Counted from the stretch's first letter, positions 20,901 to 29,535 are shown. The stretch: DNA of 64,000 nucleotides from Streptococcus oralis (GCF_023611505.1 NZ_CP097843.1:1860001-1924000), one strand, 5' to 3'. Notes: generated by a model from the sequence alone, not told the origin. A program made the numbers and translations.

Positions 20901-21044
20901 GCGTATGATTAGATTTTTGACTTGTGTGTTCGCAAGTATTAACAACAACGTTATAGGAGTGTTTGGCTTCATCTGGTGTTATTAGCTTCAGGATTCATTA
21001 GGATTTCTACTGGCAATCTTGTTCGCGTAAGAGTTATCATACGC
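20901..21044 (+). ncRNA. Retron msr-msd RNA
   Basis: A perfect 9-bp inverted repeat, GCGTATGAT at 20901-20909 and ATCATACGC at 21036-21044, brackets 126 bases directly upstream of the reverse transcriptase gene. This is the a1/a2 pairing that defines retron ncRNAs. Inside, an msr-like hairpin ACTTGTG TGTT CGCAAGT lies at 20920-20937. The G at 20912 shortly after a1 is a possible branching guanosine. The msd part (about 20960-21030) shows no long perfect stem by eye. Presence of a retron ncRNA is well supported; internal borders are guesses. Confidence 0.75.
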
Positions 21045-21064
21045 TTTTTGTATGAGGAAAAATG

Positions 21065-22624
21065 ATGACCAAATTTAATCAACTACAGACAAAGGATGAT
21101 TTTGCTAAGCTACTTGGCTTGAAAAGTGCCAAATACATCAATTATTTATTGTACAATATAAAAACTGATAATTTATATAACTCTTTCACTATCCCTAAAA
21201 AGAATGGTGGAGAAAGAGTTATACATGCCCCCAAAAAAGAGTTGAAGTTCCTTCAGAAAAAATTGTCTAATGTTTTGTGGGAATGTTACCTTGAAAGCAT
21301 AGAATCTAAATCTAAGGATAAGAACTTTAAAACACCTGTTCTGTCTCACGCATTTGAAAAGGGTAAAAGCATTATTACCAACTCTCAGATGCATCGAAAC
21401 AAGAAATACATTCTGAACATTGACTTGAAAAACTTTTTTGATTCTTTTAATTTCGGAAGAGTAAGAGGTTTCTTTATAAAAGACAGGGATTTTGCCGTTT
21501 CACCAGAAATTGCTACTGTAATCGCACAAATTGCGTGTTATCAAGGTAAGCTACCGCAAGGAGCTCCGTCTTCTCCTATCATCACAAATTTAATCACTAG
21601 AATATTAGATTATCGGATTGTCAAAATTGCTAAAAAATATCGTTTTACATATTCTAGATATGCCGATGATTTGACTTTTTCAACAAATCGTGAATTAAAC
21701 TCTAATAAATTGAGAGCAAGCAAAGAATTAGAAAACTTTTTAACGGAATTAGAAGACTTAATAATCTCATCTGGTTTTGAAATCAATCCTAAAAAAACAC
21801 GATTGAGTAATAACATGCAGCGTCAAGAAGTTACTGGACTGGTTGTCAACAAAAAAATAAATGTAAAAAGAGAATACGTAAAAAATACTCGCGCAATGGC
21901 CTTTCGATTATACAAAGATGGAGCTTTTGAAATAGATAAAACACCAGGAACGATCAATCAACTAACGGGACGCTTTGCTTTTATTTTTCAAATAGAACAA
22001 TACAACAACTATTTACTTTATAAAAAATCTTTGATGCAAAATAATCTAGATTCGCAAAAATATTTATTAGGAAGAAATTCATCAAGAAAATCAGAGTCGA
22101 AATATTATTGGAAGTATATCTTTTATAATAAAGACCTACAAAAAGAATTGTTACACAACACCAAACATCATACATATAATTTACCTACAGAATTTTACAG
22201 TATCGGTAAAGAAGAAAAGAAAACGTACATGTCTTTATTTAATTCTAGAGAAAAAGAGTACAAAAAATTTCTATTTTATAAATATTTTTTCGGGAATGAC
22301 AAACCAATAATTGTAACAGAGGGAAAGACCGATCCACGATATATTAAAGCAGCTTTAAAAAATCTTTATCAAAAGTATCCGGAACTTATTGAAAAAGAGG
22401 GAAATAACTTTATATTTAAAATTGAATTTCTGAATCGTAGCAATACGATAGAATACCTTTTTAATGTTCCAGAAGGGGGAGAAGGTTTTAAATTTTGGTA
22501 TAATTATTTTTCTGATAAATTTTACTATAATGAGAAAAAAAGAAAAAAAATTTTTTGCACTAAATTCAGAAGAAAGAATTTTATACACAAACTACATTAC
22601 TTATTTCAAACAATTAACCAATAG
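21065..22624 (+). CDS. Retron reverse transcriptase with fused Toprim domain, frameshifted
   Basis: RT region (residues about 1-310, counted from 21062): retron-type LSHAFEKGKSIITNSQMH, catalytic aspartate in NIDLKNFFDSF, LPQGAPSSP, YADD at 200-203 in SRYADDLTFS, and the retron VTG motif in RQEVTGLVVN. It would reverse-transcribe the upstream ncRNA into msDNA. After a helical linker a Toprim domain starts with IIVTEGKTDPRYI (glutamate at about 420), as in Ec67/Eco2-like RT-Toprim retrons where the Toprim part is the toxic nuclease effector. The reading frame then shifts in the A-rich stretch 22535-22556 and ends at 22624 after some 28 unrelated residues. GAGG at 21054-21057 suits the ATG at 21065 best. 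Marked AT-richness compared with its flanks suggests acquisition. Confidence 0.85.
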   Translation: MTKFNQLQTKDDFAKLLGLKSAKYINYLLYNIKTDNLYNSFTIPKKNGGERVIHAPKKELKFLQKKLSNVLWECYLESIESKSKDKNFKTPVLSHAFEKGKSIITNSQMHRNKKYILNIDLKNFFDSFNFGRVRGFFIKDRDFAVSPEIATVIAQIACYQGKLPQGAPSSPIITNLITRILDYRIVKIAKKYRFTYSRYADDLTFSTNRELNSNKLRASKELENFLTELEDLIISSGFEINPKKTRLSNNMQRQEVTGLVVNKKINVKREYVKNTRAMAFRLYKDGAFEIDKTPGTINQLTGRFAFIFQIEQYNNYLLYKKSLMQNNLDSQKYLLGRNSSRKSESKYYWKYIFYNKDLQKELLHNTKHHTYNLPTEFYSIGKEEKKTYMSLFNSREKEYKKFLFYKYFFGNDKPIIVTEGKTDPRYIKAALKNLYQKYPELIEKEGNNFIFKIEFLNRSNTIEYLFNVPEGGEGFKFWYNYFSDKFYYNEKKRKKIFCTKFRRKNFIHKLHYLFQTINQ

Positions 22625-23117
22625 TCTTCCCAATTATCCAACAATATTTTTATTTGATAATGAATCGAATAATAGAAATGGCAATGATAAATCGGCTTTA
22701 TTTTTATTTGCGAGTCATGCAAAAGACTTAATGATCCCAAAGAATAAAGACTTGGAAGATTCAAAGAATATAAAATTAGAAGAGAAAATTTCAGACAATT
22801 TAGAAAAAGTTAGAAGAGATAAACCTTGGCGAATTAATAAAAAGGATAGCCTATATATAATGGCGACACCTTTAATGCCTCACATGAATGACGGTAAGTC
22901 CTCTGATATTGAAGATTTATTATTTTCATCGTCTCAAAATTCACTACCTATTTTAAAAGGAAAGGAATTTCATAAAGATGGTGGTGATAATCATTATGGA
23001 AAAGAAATTTTTTCAAAGTATGTTCTAAAGAATTATAAAGAATTCGATTTTACTGAGTTTATCCCTTTGCTAGACGGCATAAGAGATAATATCCTAGATT
23101 ATAAATCATTATTCTAG
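22542..23117 (+). pseudogene. Out-of-frame C-terminal part of the retron Toprim domain
   Basis: The next reading frame continues the protein as KKFFALNSEERILYTNYITY and then TIFLFDNESNNRNG, where the D-x-E pair fits the second acidic motif of Toprim, and ends at 23117. Joining it to the RT needs one base fewer (or two more) between about 22535 and 22556; the fused product would be about 684 residues. An in-frame ATG at 22530 exists but has no ribosome binding site, so I do not regard this as an independent gene. It could be expressed if transcriptional or ribosomal slippage occurs on the A7-G-A8-T6 tract. Confidence 0.7.
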
Positions 23118-23170
23118 CTTATCTTTAAAATATAAATTTCTGTGAAATAGCTGATGTTAGTTCCTCTAAA

Positions 23171-23196
23171 CTTCTAGTTTTTACTAGGAGTTTTTT
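23171..23196 (+). terminator. Terminator of the retron
   Basis: CTTCTAGT...ACTAGGAG hairpin followed by TTTTTT, about 50 bases after the Toprim stop. Confidence 0.65.
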
Positions 23197-23214
23197 ATAT
23201 ATAAAATTTTTATA
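23196..23214. promoter_or_regulatory. Upstream PadR operator candidate
   Basis: TATATATAAAATTTTTATA containing the palindrome TATAAAA-T-TTTTATA. It is identical to the copy at 23266-23284 and lies just before the -35 of the padR promoter. Confidence 0.55.
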
Positions 23215-23222
23215 CATATTTC

Positions 23223-23251
23223 TTGACAGGGCTTTCATATTGAGATACAAT
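23223..23251 (+). promoter_or_regulatory. Promoter of the padR operon
   Basis: TTGACA (23223-23228), 17 bases, TACAAT (23246-23251). Flanked by the two identical palindromes. Confidence 0.75.
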
Positions 23252-23265
23252 ATATTTGAAAAGAG

Positions 23266-23284
23266 TATATATAAAATTTTTATA
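23266..23284. promoter_or_regulatory. Downstream PadR operator candidate
   Basis: Second exact copy of the 19-mer at 23196, starting 70 bases later, between the -10 and the ribosome binding site. Confidence 0.55.
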
Positions 23285-23304
23285 TAATATAAAGGAGGTT
23301 TCCC

Positions 23305-23631
23305 ATGTACTTCCCAACATCCTCTGCCTTGATTGAGTTTCTCATCTTGGCTGTACTGGAGCAGGGGGATTCTTATGGTTATGAGATTAGTCAAACCATT
23401 AAACTCATCGCCAATATCAAAGAATCTACGCTCTATCCCATTCTCAAAAAATTGGAAGCCAGTGGCTTTCTGACCACCTACTCTAGAGAGTTTCAGGGGC
23501 GTATGCGCAAATACTACTCCTTAACCAATCGGGGCGTAGAGCAGCTCGTTACTCTAAAGGAAGAGTGGACGCTCTATACCGACACCGTCAACGGCATCAT
23601 AGAAGGGAGTATCCGCCATGACAAGAACTGA
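23305..23631 (+). CDS. PadR-family transcriptional regulator
   Basis: A 108-residue winged-helix regulator: ALIEFLILAVLEQGDSYGYE and STLYPILKKLEASGFL are the PadR signatures. It has a strong AAAGGAGG. It overlaps the next gene by 14 bases and heads a PadR-DUF1700-DUF4097 operon; such sets usually respond to cell-envelope or antimicrobial stress. The two identical palindromes around its promoter suggest it represses its own operon. Orthologous genes lie beside the MFS gene in pneumococcus, without a retron between them as I recall. Confidence 0.92.
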   Translation: MYFPTSSALIEFLILAVLEQGDSYGYEISQTIKLIANIKESTLYPILKKLEASGFLTTYSREFQGRMRKYYSLTNRGVEQLVTLKEEWTLYTDTVNGIIEGSIRHDKN

Positions 23632-24211
23632 CTATCTGACTCAGTTAGAAACCTATCTCCATAAACTACCTGAAGCTGACCGCATCGAAGCTATGGACTA
23701 CTTTAAGGAACTATTTGACGATGCAGGTTCAGAGGGCGAAGAAGAACTCATTGCTAGTCTGGGAACACCAAAAGAAGCAGCTCATGATGTCCTCTCTAAC
23801 CTCCTCGATAAAAAAGTTAATGAAGCCCCTGCTCAAAAGAATGACCGTCAACTGCTACACATTGCCCTACTTGCCTTACTAGCAGCCCCTATCGGAATTC
23901 CGGTCGGGATCGGCATCCTCATGGCCATCATCGGGCTTTTTATCGCGGCTGTCTCCGTCATTCTAGCTTTTTTCACCGTTTCGGTGACGGGTATCCTACT
24001 GGGTGGACTCTTTATTGTAGAGAGTTTTAGCGTCCTGGTCGAAGCCAAATCTGCCTTTATCTTGATTTTCGGGGCTGGTTTGCTTGCTATCGGTGCTTCT
24101 TCTCTTGTTCTACTAGGCATCTCCTATGTAGCTCGTTTCTTTGGACTTCTGGTCGTCCGCTTGGTGCAATGGATTCTTAAAAAAGGAAAGAGAGGTGACA
24201 GACATGCGTAA
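23618..24211 (+). CDS. DUF1700 membrane protein
   Basis: A 197-residue protein. The first 75 residues are a cytoplasmic helical domain (YLTQLETYLHKLPEADRIEA, FKELFDDAGSEGEEELIASLGTP) typical of DUF1700, followed by four hydrophobic segments. Its partner PadR lies upstream and a DUF4097 protein downstream, overlapping by 8 bases when the latter starts at 24204. Members are thought to sense or signal envelope state with PadR regulators; no enzymatic function is known. Confidence 0.88.
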   Translation: MTRTDYLTQLETYLHKLPEADRIEAMDYFKELFDDAGSEGEEELIASLGTPKEAAHDVLSNLLDKKVNEAPAQKNDRQLLHIALLALLAAPIGIPVGIGILMAIIGLFIAAVSVILAFFTVSVTGILLGGLFIVESFSVLVEAKSAFILIFGAGLLAIGASSLVLLGISYVARFFGLLVVRLVQWILKKGKRGDRHA

Positions 24212-25136
24212 ATTGACGAAAGGATTTCTCATCTTTGGTGTGGTTTCTACAATCCTTGGTTTTATCATGATCATTGTAGGCGCCCAGTCCAATGGTATTC
24301 AAAGTTTACTTGCCATGTCAAAAGACCCCGTCTATGACAATCGTATCGAAGAAGTGACCTTTGGAAATGAAGTGGAAAAACTTGATTTAGCCCTTGAGGA
24401 ACATAGCCTAACCATCACAGAGTCTGTAGATGACAAGATCCACATCACCTATCATCCTTCCGTGTCTGGTCGTCACGATCTGACTACTGGCATGAGTGAC
24501 AAAACACTGAGCGTCACTGACAAACAAGCCTCCCAACATCGTTTTCTCGGTTCAGGAATCGAAAGCCTACTTCGTATCGCCAGCAACTATTCTAATCGTT
24601 TTGACGAAGTCGTTCTCTCCCTACCTAAAGGAAGAAAGCTGCAAGCTATCACCGTCTCAGCCAATCGTGGACAAACTAATATTCGTCAAGCCAACCTTGA
24701 AAATGCAACCATCAAAACAAAAGGCTATCTCTTAAGACTAACAGAAAGTTCTATCAAGAACAGCACACTAACGGCATCTCATATCATCAATATCTTTGAT
24801 GCCGAATTGACAGATAGTCAGGTCAAGACGGAGGGAGCACACATCTATGCTGAAAATATCAAGGTCCGCGGTAAGGTAGAACTAGACTCTTATAACGACT
24901 TAAGACTCTTTCTTTCTAAGACAGAATTCGATCGAATCAATCTAGATATGTCTTCTAAGCACGGCGGTATTTATCGTAAAGCACAAAGAGAGCATCCTAA
25001 ACAAAAAGAGAATGAACTTGCCAACCCTTATAAAACGGAAAAAGCAGATGTCAAGGACCTGCTCATTATAAAAGCCAATCAGGATATCTACCTCCCCAAG
25101 GAAGAAGAGTACTCTGCTCCACCTAGCAATCATTGA
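24204..25136 (+). CDS. DUF4097 envelope-associated protein
   Basis: About 310 residues with an N-terminal membrane anchor (GFLIFGVVSTILGFIMIIVG) and a C-terminal repetitive beta-structure (about residues 60-270) of the DUF4097 adhesin-like type, with alternating NATIKTKGYLLRL and STLTASHIINIF rungs. The start at 24204 follows AAAGAGAGGTG; the longer ORF runs into the upstream gene. Third gene of the PadR operon. Likely displayed on the outer face of the membrane. Function unknown. Confidence 0.8.
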   Translation: MRKLTKGFLIFGVVSTILGFIMIIVGAQSNGIQSLLAMSKDPVYDNRIEEVTFGNEVEKLDLALEEHSLTITESVDDKIHITYHPSVSGRHDLTTGMSDKTLSVTDKQASQHRFLGSGIESLLRIASNYSNRFDEVVLSLPKGRKLQAITVSANRGQTNIRQANLENATIKTKGYLLRLTESSIKNSTLTASHIINIFDAELTDSQVKTEGAHIYAENIKVRGKVELDSYNDLRLFLSKTEFDRINLDMSSKHGGIYRKAQREHPKQKENELANPYKTEKADVKDLLIIKANQDIYLPKEEEYSAPPSNH

Positions 25137-25198
25137 CAAAAACGCTTTCATCTGCTAATCTAAAAATAGAAAACGACCATTAAAAAGGAGGTTCCACC

Positions 25199-26161
25199 AT
25201 GACACAAGAATGGTTTGAAAGCGCCGATCTTGAGAAGAAATCAGCTCAGACGAAATCGGAAATCCAGCCCGACCAACCAGAGACTTCGGAAACTGTAGAG
25301 ACCGAACTACAAGCAAGCGAAAAAACTCCTATCTTATCTAAAGAGTCGGAAAGGCATGAGGAGGAAGCTCCCGAAACGATAGAAGAAGTCCAAACCGAGG
25401 AAGAGGGAGAAGGGAAAGCTGAAGAGGGACACAAGCAAGAAAAAACTGTAAAAGAGAAAAGTATCCTCAGCAAGGCTTTAGAAAGCCCCTATATCCCAGA
25501 TATTGACCCTCGTAAAACTACCCGATTAAAGGAAGAAATCGCACTATTTTGGTCTTGGCTGCTGGAGGCCATCCAAGAACCAACTGCCAGCAAGACTACG
25601 GACCAAAAGCATCGTTACAGTGTCTTTGCCCTACTCACCTTGCTGTCGTCAATCAACCTTTTCTTTAGTATCTATCATATCAAGCGCCTCTACTATGGCT
25701 ATATGGTCTCTATTGCTAATAGTTCTCCTAATCAGCTCCCACCTTTAGATCTCTTTGCTGGACTTTCGATTCTGGTCGCTAGCGCTCTATTTTACTTTTC
25801 CATCATTTTGGGAGGCTTTACTGTCCGACGTGTGCTGGATCAGGAGAGCGACTTCACATTCCAAGAAGCTTTCGATCGGTATAGCAGACTCTTTGCTATC
25901 CCACTTGTCCTAACAGCTCTAGCAAGTTTCTTTGCACTCTTTGGTGGCTTGCGATTCGCTAGCATCCTCACTCTTCTAAGCATGGCCATCTTTGCTCTTG
26001 GCAATCTCTTTGTGATTAGCAAGCCAAGTAAGACCAGTAGCCTCGACCCATTTTATCGATTCTTGCTCGCTGTCTTACTTGATGGTGCTATTCTCTTGCC
26101 ATTCTTCATTGCAGAGTTAGCGCTGACAGTTGACTACCTTCGCATCCTGACCTTCTTTTAA
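25199..26161 (+). CDS. Hypothetical membrane protein with acidic N-terminal region
   Basis: A 320-residue protein. Residues 1-95 are Glu/Lys/Thr-rich and probably disordered; the rest has about five hydrophobic segments (from YSVFALLTLLSSINLFFSIY onward). AGGAGG precedes the ATG. It lies 62 bases after the DUF4097 gene and ends before a bidirectional terminator, so it is probably the fourth gene of the PadR operon. The family is not recognised; orthologues sit in the same place in pneumococcus. Confidence 0.75.
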   Translation: MTQEWFESADLEKKSAQTKSEIQPDQPETSETVETELQASEKTPILSKESERHEEEAPETIEEVQTEEEGEGKAEEGHKQEKTVKEKSILSKALESPYIPDIDPRKTTRLKEEIALFWSWLLEAIQEPTASKTTDQKHRYSVFALLTLLSSINLFFSIYHIKRLYYGYMVSIANSSPNQLPPLDLFAGLSILVASALFYFSIILGGFTVRRVLDQESDFTFQEAFDRYSRLFAIPLVLTALASFFALFGGLRFASILTLLSMAIFALGNLFVISKPSKTSSLDPFYRFLLAVLLDGAILLPFFIAELALTVDYLRILTFF

Positions 26162-26163
26162 CC

Positions 26164-26196
26164 AAAATCCCTGCCATTTGTTAATGACAGGGATTT
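26164..26196. terminator. Bidirectional terminator after the PadR operon
   Basis: AAATCCCTG...CAGGGATTT hairpin with T and A tails between convergent genes. Confidence 0.8.
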
Positions 26197-26223
26197 TTAT
26201 GTCTACTCTTTTTTGAACAGTGT

Positions 26224-27084
26224 CTACTTGATGGTTGCCAATCCTTCAAAATCTTGTCCTAGGATGGCTTGTACTTCTAATTGATTGGCATCTAGTTGGT
26301 GGTAAAATGCTTCTGGTAGTGACTCTAGGAATTTTACATAATCTAAGCGAGCAATGACTTCATAGTCTTCTGCTTTGGACCCATCACCAGAAATCGTCAC
26401 TAGGTCAATCTCCCAAACAAGCTCCTTGCCTGCCAGCTGCTCGGTATAAGGCACTGGTACAAAGGGTTCCTTTGGCAAAATCGTCTTGACTCCCTGGGCT
26501 AGGTGGTAGATACCGTGCACCTTGCCTTGGGCGTCTGGGTAAAATTTCACACTGGCAAGGTAGGCATCAGAGCCTTGAACCTTCTTGACCAGCTCTTCAA
26601 AACGTGCCAATCCATCCTCAGCCAAAAAGCTCTCGAGGTATTCCTTGTTGAGATAGATAGGGGCCAAGAGTCCTTGGCAATATACTAAACGAACCGCCTT
26701 ATCCGCTAAATATTGCTTGACCGTTTGTCGGAAATAAGCTTCAAAGTCAAAGTCTTCTAGCCCTTCTACCGCTTCCCCCAACTTGTTTGATAGGGCTTGG
26801 AGGAGAACTTCTACAATCTCCCAGTCTGCTCTAGTAAGAAAATCTGGAATCACCACTTGATAGCCTTTTCGACTATCCGCATAGTTGATTTTGAAAAGAA
26901 ATTGCGACTGGCCTACAATCCCACACTCCATGTATTCGAGACGATTGAGGGGCTGACGGAGATAGACTGCATCATAACTATGCGACTCCAAGCCCTCCAC
27001 CAAGGCCAAGATGGACTTGGCAGTCAAGACCTCCTGTTGTCCTAGAATACTATCTTTATTTGGGATAAAAAATGTTTTCGCCAT
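26224..27084 (-). CDS. Hypothetical protein, possibly DUF4299
   Basis: A 286-residue soluble protein beginning MAKTFFIPNKDSILGQQEVL, with no signal peptide or membrane segment. It resembles streptococcal proteins annotated DUF4299 as far as I remember, but I cannot verify the family here. It has a good AAAGGAGG upstream of the ATG and stands alone between two terminators. No catalytic motif is evident. Function unknown. Confidence 0.75.
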   Translation of the reverse strand: MAKTFFIPNKDSILGQQEVLTAKSILALVEGLESHSYDAVYLRQPLNRLEYMECGIVGQSQFLFKINYADSRKGYQVVIPDFLTRADWEIVEVLLQALSNKLGEAVEGLEDFDFEAYFRQTVKQYLADKAVRLVYCQGLLAPIYLNKEYLESFLAEDGLARFEELVKKVQGSDAYLASVKFYPDAQGKVHGIYHLAQGVKTILPKEPFVPVPYTEQLAGKELVWEIDLVTISGDGSKAEDYEVIARLDYVKFLESLPEAFYHQLDANQLEVQAILGQDFEGLATIK

Positions 27085-27178
27085 AACTGGCCTCCTTTGA
27101 AATCGTTTACATACAGTATACCCTATTTTCCTGAAAGATACAGAAACAAACTTTAGATTTTTAGATAAAAAGCATAGA

Positions 27179-27202
27179 AAAACAGCCCCTGAAGGCTGTT
27201 TG
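27179..27202 (-). terminator. Terminator of trhO
   Basis: AACAGCC...GGCTGTT hairpin followed by T on the minus strand. Confidence 0.75.
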
Positions 27203-27204
27203 CT

Positions 27205-28191
27205 TTATACTGAAGCGATCTGATCCAAGCTTTCACCGATAGCAGCTAGGCGCTCCACCACTTCTGCTTGTGTCAATTCATTTTCTGAAACATAACGGTT
27301 GCGTGGGTGAACACGGCACTCGTGTGAGCATCCACGAAGGTACTTGTCTTCATTTTCTTCTGATGTTAGGATACGACGGTTACAGAAGGGATTTCCACAG
27401 TTGACATAGCGTTCACATGGTGTTCCATCAAACCAGTCTTTCCCTACGATGGTTGGGTTAACATGGTTGACATCGACTGCGATACGCTCGTCAAAGACGT
27501 ACATTTTCCCATCCCAAAGTTCACCTTGAACTTCTGGGTCTTTACCGTAAGTTGCGATTCCTCCGTGCAATTGGCCAACATCTTTGTAGCCTTCACGAAC
27601 CATCCAACCTGAGAATTTCTCACAGCGAACGCCACCTGTACAGTAAACTACGACACGTTTGTCCATGAATTTTTCCTTGTTGTCGCGGACCCATTGTGGC
27701 AACTCACGGAAGTTGCGGATGTCTGGGCGGATAGCTCCACGGAAATGTCCTAGGTCGTACTCATAATCGTTACGTGTGTCAAGGACCACTGTATCTTCGT
27801 CCAGAAGTGCTTCTTTGAACTCTTTTGGAGACAAGTAAGCACCCGTCGTTTCAAGTGGGTTAATGTCGTTGTCAAAGTCGTTGTCTTCTAAACCAAGGTG
27901 GACAATTTCTTTCTTGTAGCGAACAAACATCTTCTTAAAAGCTTGTTCACTTTCTTCGTCAATCTTGAACCAGAGGTCTTCCATGCCTGGGAGACTGTGA
28001 ACGTAGTCCATATATTTTTGAGTTGTTTCGTAGTCACCTGAAACGGTTCCGTTGATTCCCTCGTCAGCGACTAGGATACGGCCTTTAAGGCCGATTGATT
28101 TACAGAAAGCCAAGTGGTCTGCCGCAAATTGCTCTGCGTTTTCAATTGGAGTATAGAGGTAGTAAAGTAAGACACGAATATCTTTTGCCAT
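27205..28191 (-). CDS. trhO: tRNA uridine(34) hydroxylase TrhO (UPF0176)
   Basis: About 328 residues. An N-terminal acylphosphatase-like region is followed by a rhodanese domain with active-site cysteine in [16 protein letters not shown], and a C-terminal Cys-rich tail ([26 protein letters not shown]). TrhO uses O2 to make 5-hydroxyuridine at wobble U34. I start at the ATG at 28191 ([15 protein letters not shown]), which fits the family; the 15-residue extension is not conserved. It adds to the tRNA wobble modification genes in this window but is not linked to them. Confidence 0.93.
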   Translation of the reverse strand: MAKDIRVLLYYLYTPIENAEQFAADHLAFCKSIGLKGRILVADEGINGTVSGDYETTQKYMDYVHSLPGMEDLWFKIDEESEQAFKKMFVRYKKEIVHLGLEDNDFDNDINPLETTGAYLSPKEFKEALLDEDTVVLDTRNDYEYDLGHFRGAIRPDIRNFRELPQWVRDNKEKFMDKRVVVYCTGGVRCEKFSGWMVREGYKDVGQLHGGIATYGKDPEVQGELWDGKMYVFDERIAVDVNHVNPTIVGKDWFDGTPCERYVNCGNPFCNRRILTSEENEDKYLRGCSHECRVHPRNRYVSENELTQAEVVERLAAIGESLDQIASV

Positions 28192-28322
28192 AAGATTTGT
28201 TCTCTTTTCTATTCTTAAATTTTCAGAATTTTTCATTCAACTATTCTAGTATACCCACTTGAGAAAACGAATGCAATTTATTTGACCGGAAATTATATAG
28301 AGAGACCTGCTACTGCACTTCA

Positions 28323-28619
28323 TCAGTAACCATACCGAATAACAGATAATTCTCTCAATTTTTTGATCTGCTCAGCTTGACTTTCTGACAAACTTAGCTT
28401 GTTTTCAATCAATACACGCGAGATGTCAACATTCATTTGGCTCAATATAAATGGAACAGAGGTCCCGTCGTCCTCTAATCGTTTTTTATAGATCACTAAC
28501 TGATTTTTCAAGGGAGTAAATTGATGCTCATCCTTTATATCTTCCAGTAGATGATCAATGATAGTCATGGCTTCACAACGTCTTTCACTTCCTCCAGCAA
28601 ACCATTTTAATGGTGTCAT
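28323..28619 (-). CDS. Bacteriocin immunity protein-like (EntA_Immun type)
   Basis: About 98 residues, all helical and cytoplasmic: a four-helix bundle pattern around LLEDIKDEHQFTPLKNQLV and SRVLIENKLSLSESQAEQIK, as in enterocin A/pediocin-type immunity proteins. The second ATG (28619) has the better spacing to AGGAGG. No bacteriocin gene is visible nearby, so it may be an orphan giving cross-immunity. It lies just downstream of a CPBP-family gene on the same strand, a common pairing at streptococcal immunity loci. Confidence 0.65.
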   Translation of the reverse strand: MTPLKWFAGGSERRCEAMTIIDHLLEDIKDEHQFTPLKNQLVIYKKRLEDDGTSVPFILSQMNVDISRVLIENKLSLSESQAEQIKKLRELSVIRYGY

Positions 28620-28685
28620 ACTCATTTCCCTCCTGAAATTCGCTTATAAATTGAAACACTATAATTCCTAACTCTCGCCAGTATT

Positions 28686-29375
28686 TTACCCAAACACCCT
28701 ATGTAAAAAAGTCAGCAAAAATGGTAATGTCGCTACAATATTATTGATCACATGCACCGCATAGGAAGGATAAATGCTCTTGGTATAGCGGGTCAAACCA
28801 GCAAAGATGATTCCAAATGTTGCAAAGACAAAGATATCTAACAGACTAGGCAGGCTTGAAAAATGAGGGAGAGCAAATAAAATAGAAGGAAGGAGCAAAT
28901 CAAGACCAAATCTTGAATGTTTAAAGAAGGCGTGTTGAAGTAATCCTCTATAGAGCAACTCTTCCATCAGTGGCACCAGAAAGAACAGGGATATGTAGAT
29001 ACCCAATTCGGCAAAATTAGTCTCACTAAAACCAATCAGTAGAGCCCAACCTTCCGCAGTTGACTGAACATATCTAGCTGTCTGAATATTAAAAGATATA
29101 TGAACTACCGCTACTAGGACTGCCAGGATTGAATACCAGAACCATTTTTTTCTTGGAATGCGAAAGAGATAACCATGGCCTGTCTTAACCAGAATCCAAA
29201 TCATGACTCCGCTAAATAGCAAACTCAAGATATTTCGAATCCAGAAGAAATTTCCTACCTGAGAAGAAAATTGCCAATAATTTTGAACAATAGACGTCAG
29301 CTGAGAAAGGCCAAATACGAAAAATAGATAAGAGAAGACAGCACTCATTTTGAAAAGAAGACGATATTTTTTCAT
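28686..29375 (-). CDS. CPBP-family intramembrane metalloprotease
   Basis: A 229-residue protein with about seven hydrophobic segments and all three motifs of the CAAX protease/bacteriocin-processing (Abi) family: EELLYRG, FALPHF and HVINN. In streptococci these genes are frequent at bacteriocin immunity sites. A possible ribosome binding site is AGGAGG just before the ATG. It is followed by the immunity-like gene 61 bases later. Substrate unknown. Confidence 0.88.
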   Translation of the reverse strand: MKKYRLLFKMSAVFSYLFFVFGLSQLTSIVQNYWQFSSQVGNFFWIRNILSLLFSGVMIWILVKTGHGYLFRIPRKKWFWYSILAVLVAVVHISFNIQTARYVQSTAEGWALLIGFSETNFAELGIYISLFFLVPLMEELLYRGLLQHAFFKHSRFGLDLLLPSILFALPHFSSLPSLLDIFVFATFGIIFAGLTRYTKSIYPSYAVHVINNIVATLPFLLTFLHRVFG

Positions 29376-29449
29376 AATGGACCTCCTGTAGATACATGTG
29401 TATCACATCTCCAAAACTCTTAGAACTACTCTTTTCATTTTTACATCCT

Positions 29450-29500
29450 AAAAATCACTACCTCCCCTAGGAAACTAAGAAAGGCAGTGATCACATTTTT
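29450..29500 (-). terminator. Terminator of the ngt operon
   Basis: Minus-strand hairpin ATCACTGCCT...AGGTAGTGAT followed by TTTT, after the ngtS stop. Confidence 0.6.
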
Positions 29501-29535
29501 AGGAATTAGGAATGAATACACGAAATCAATCGATC

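Noticed and set aside
22464..23117. Separate gene downstream of the reverse transcriptase
   Set aside because: Its sequence continues the Toprim domain in the next frame and no ribosome binding site precedes it, so I treat it as the displaced end of one gene.
23125..23394. 89-codon antisense ORF over the padR promoter
   Set aside because: It runs through the promoter and operators of padR and has no coding character.
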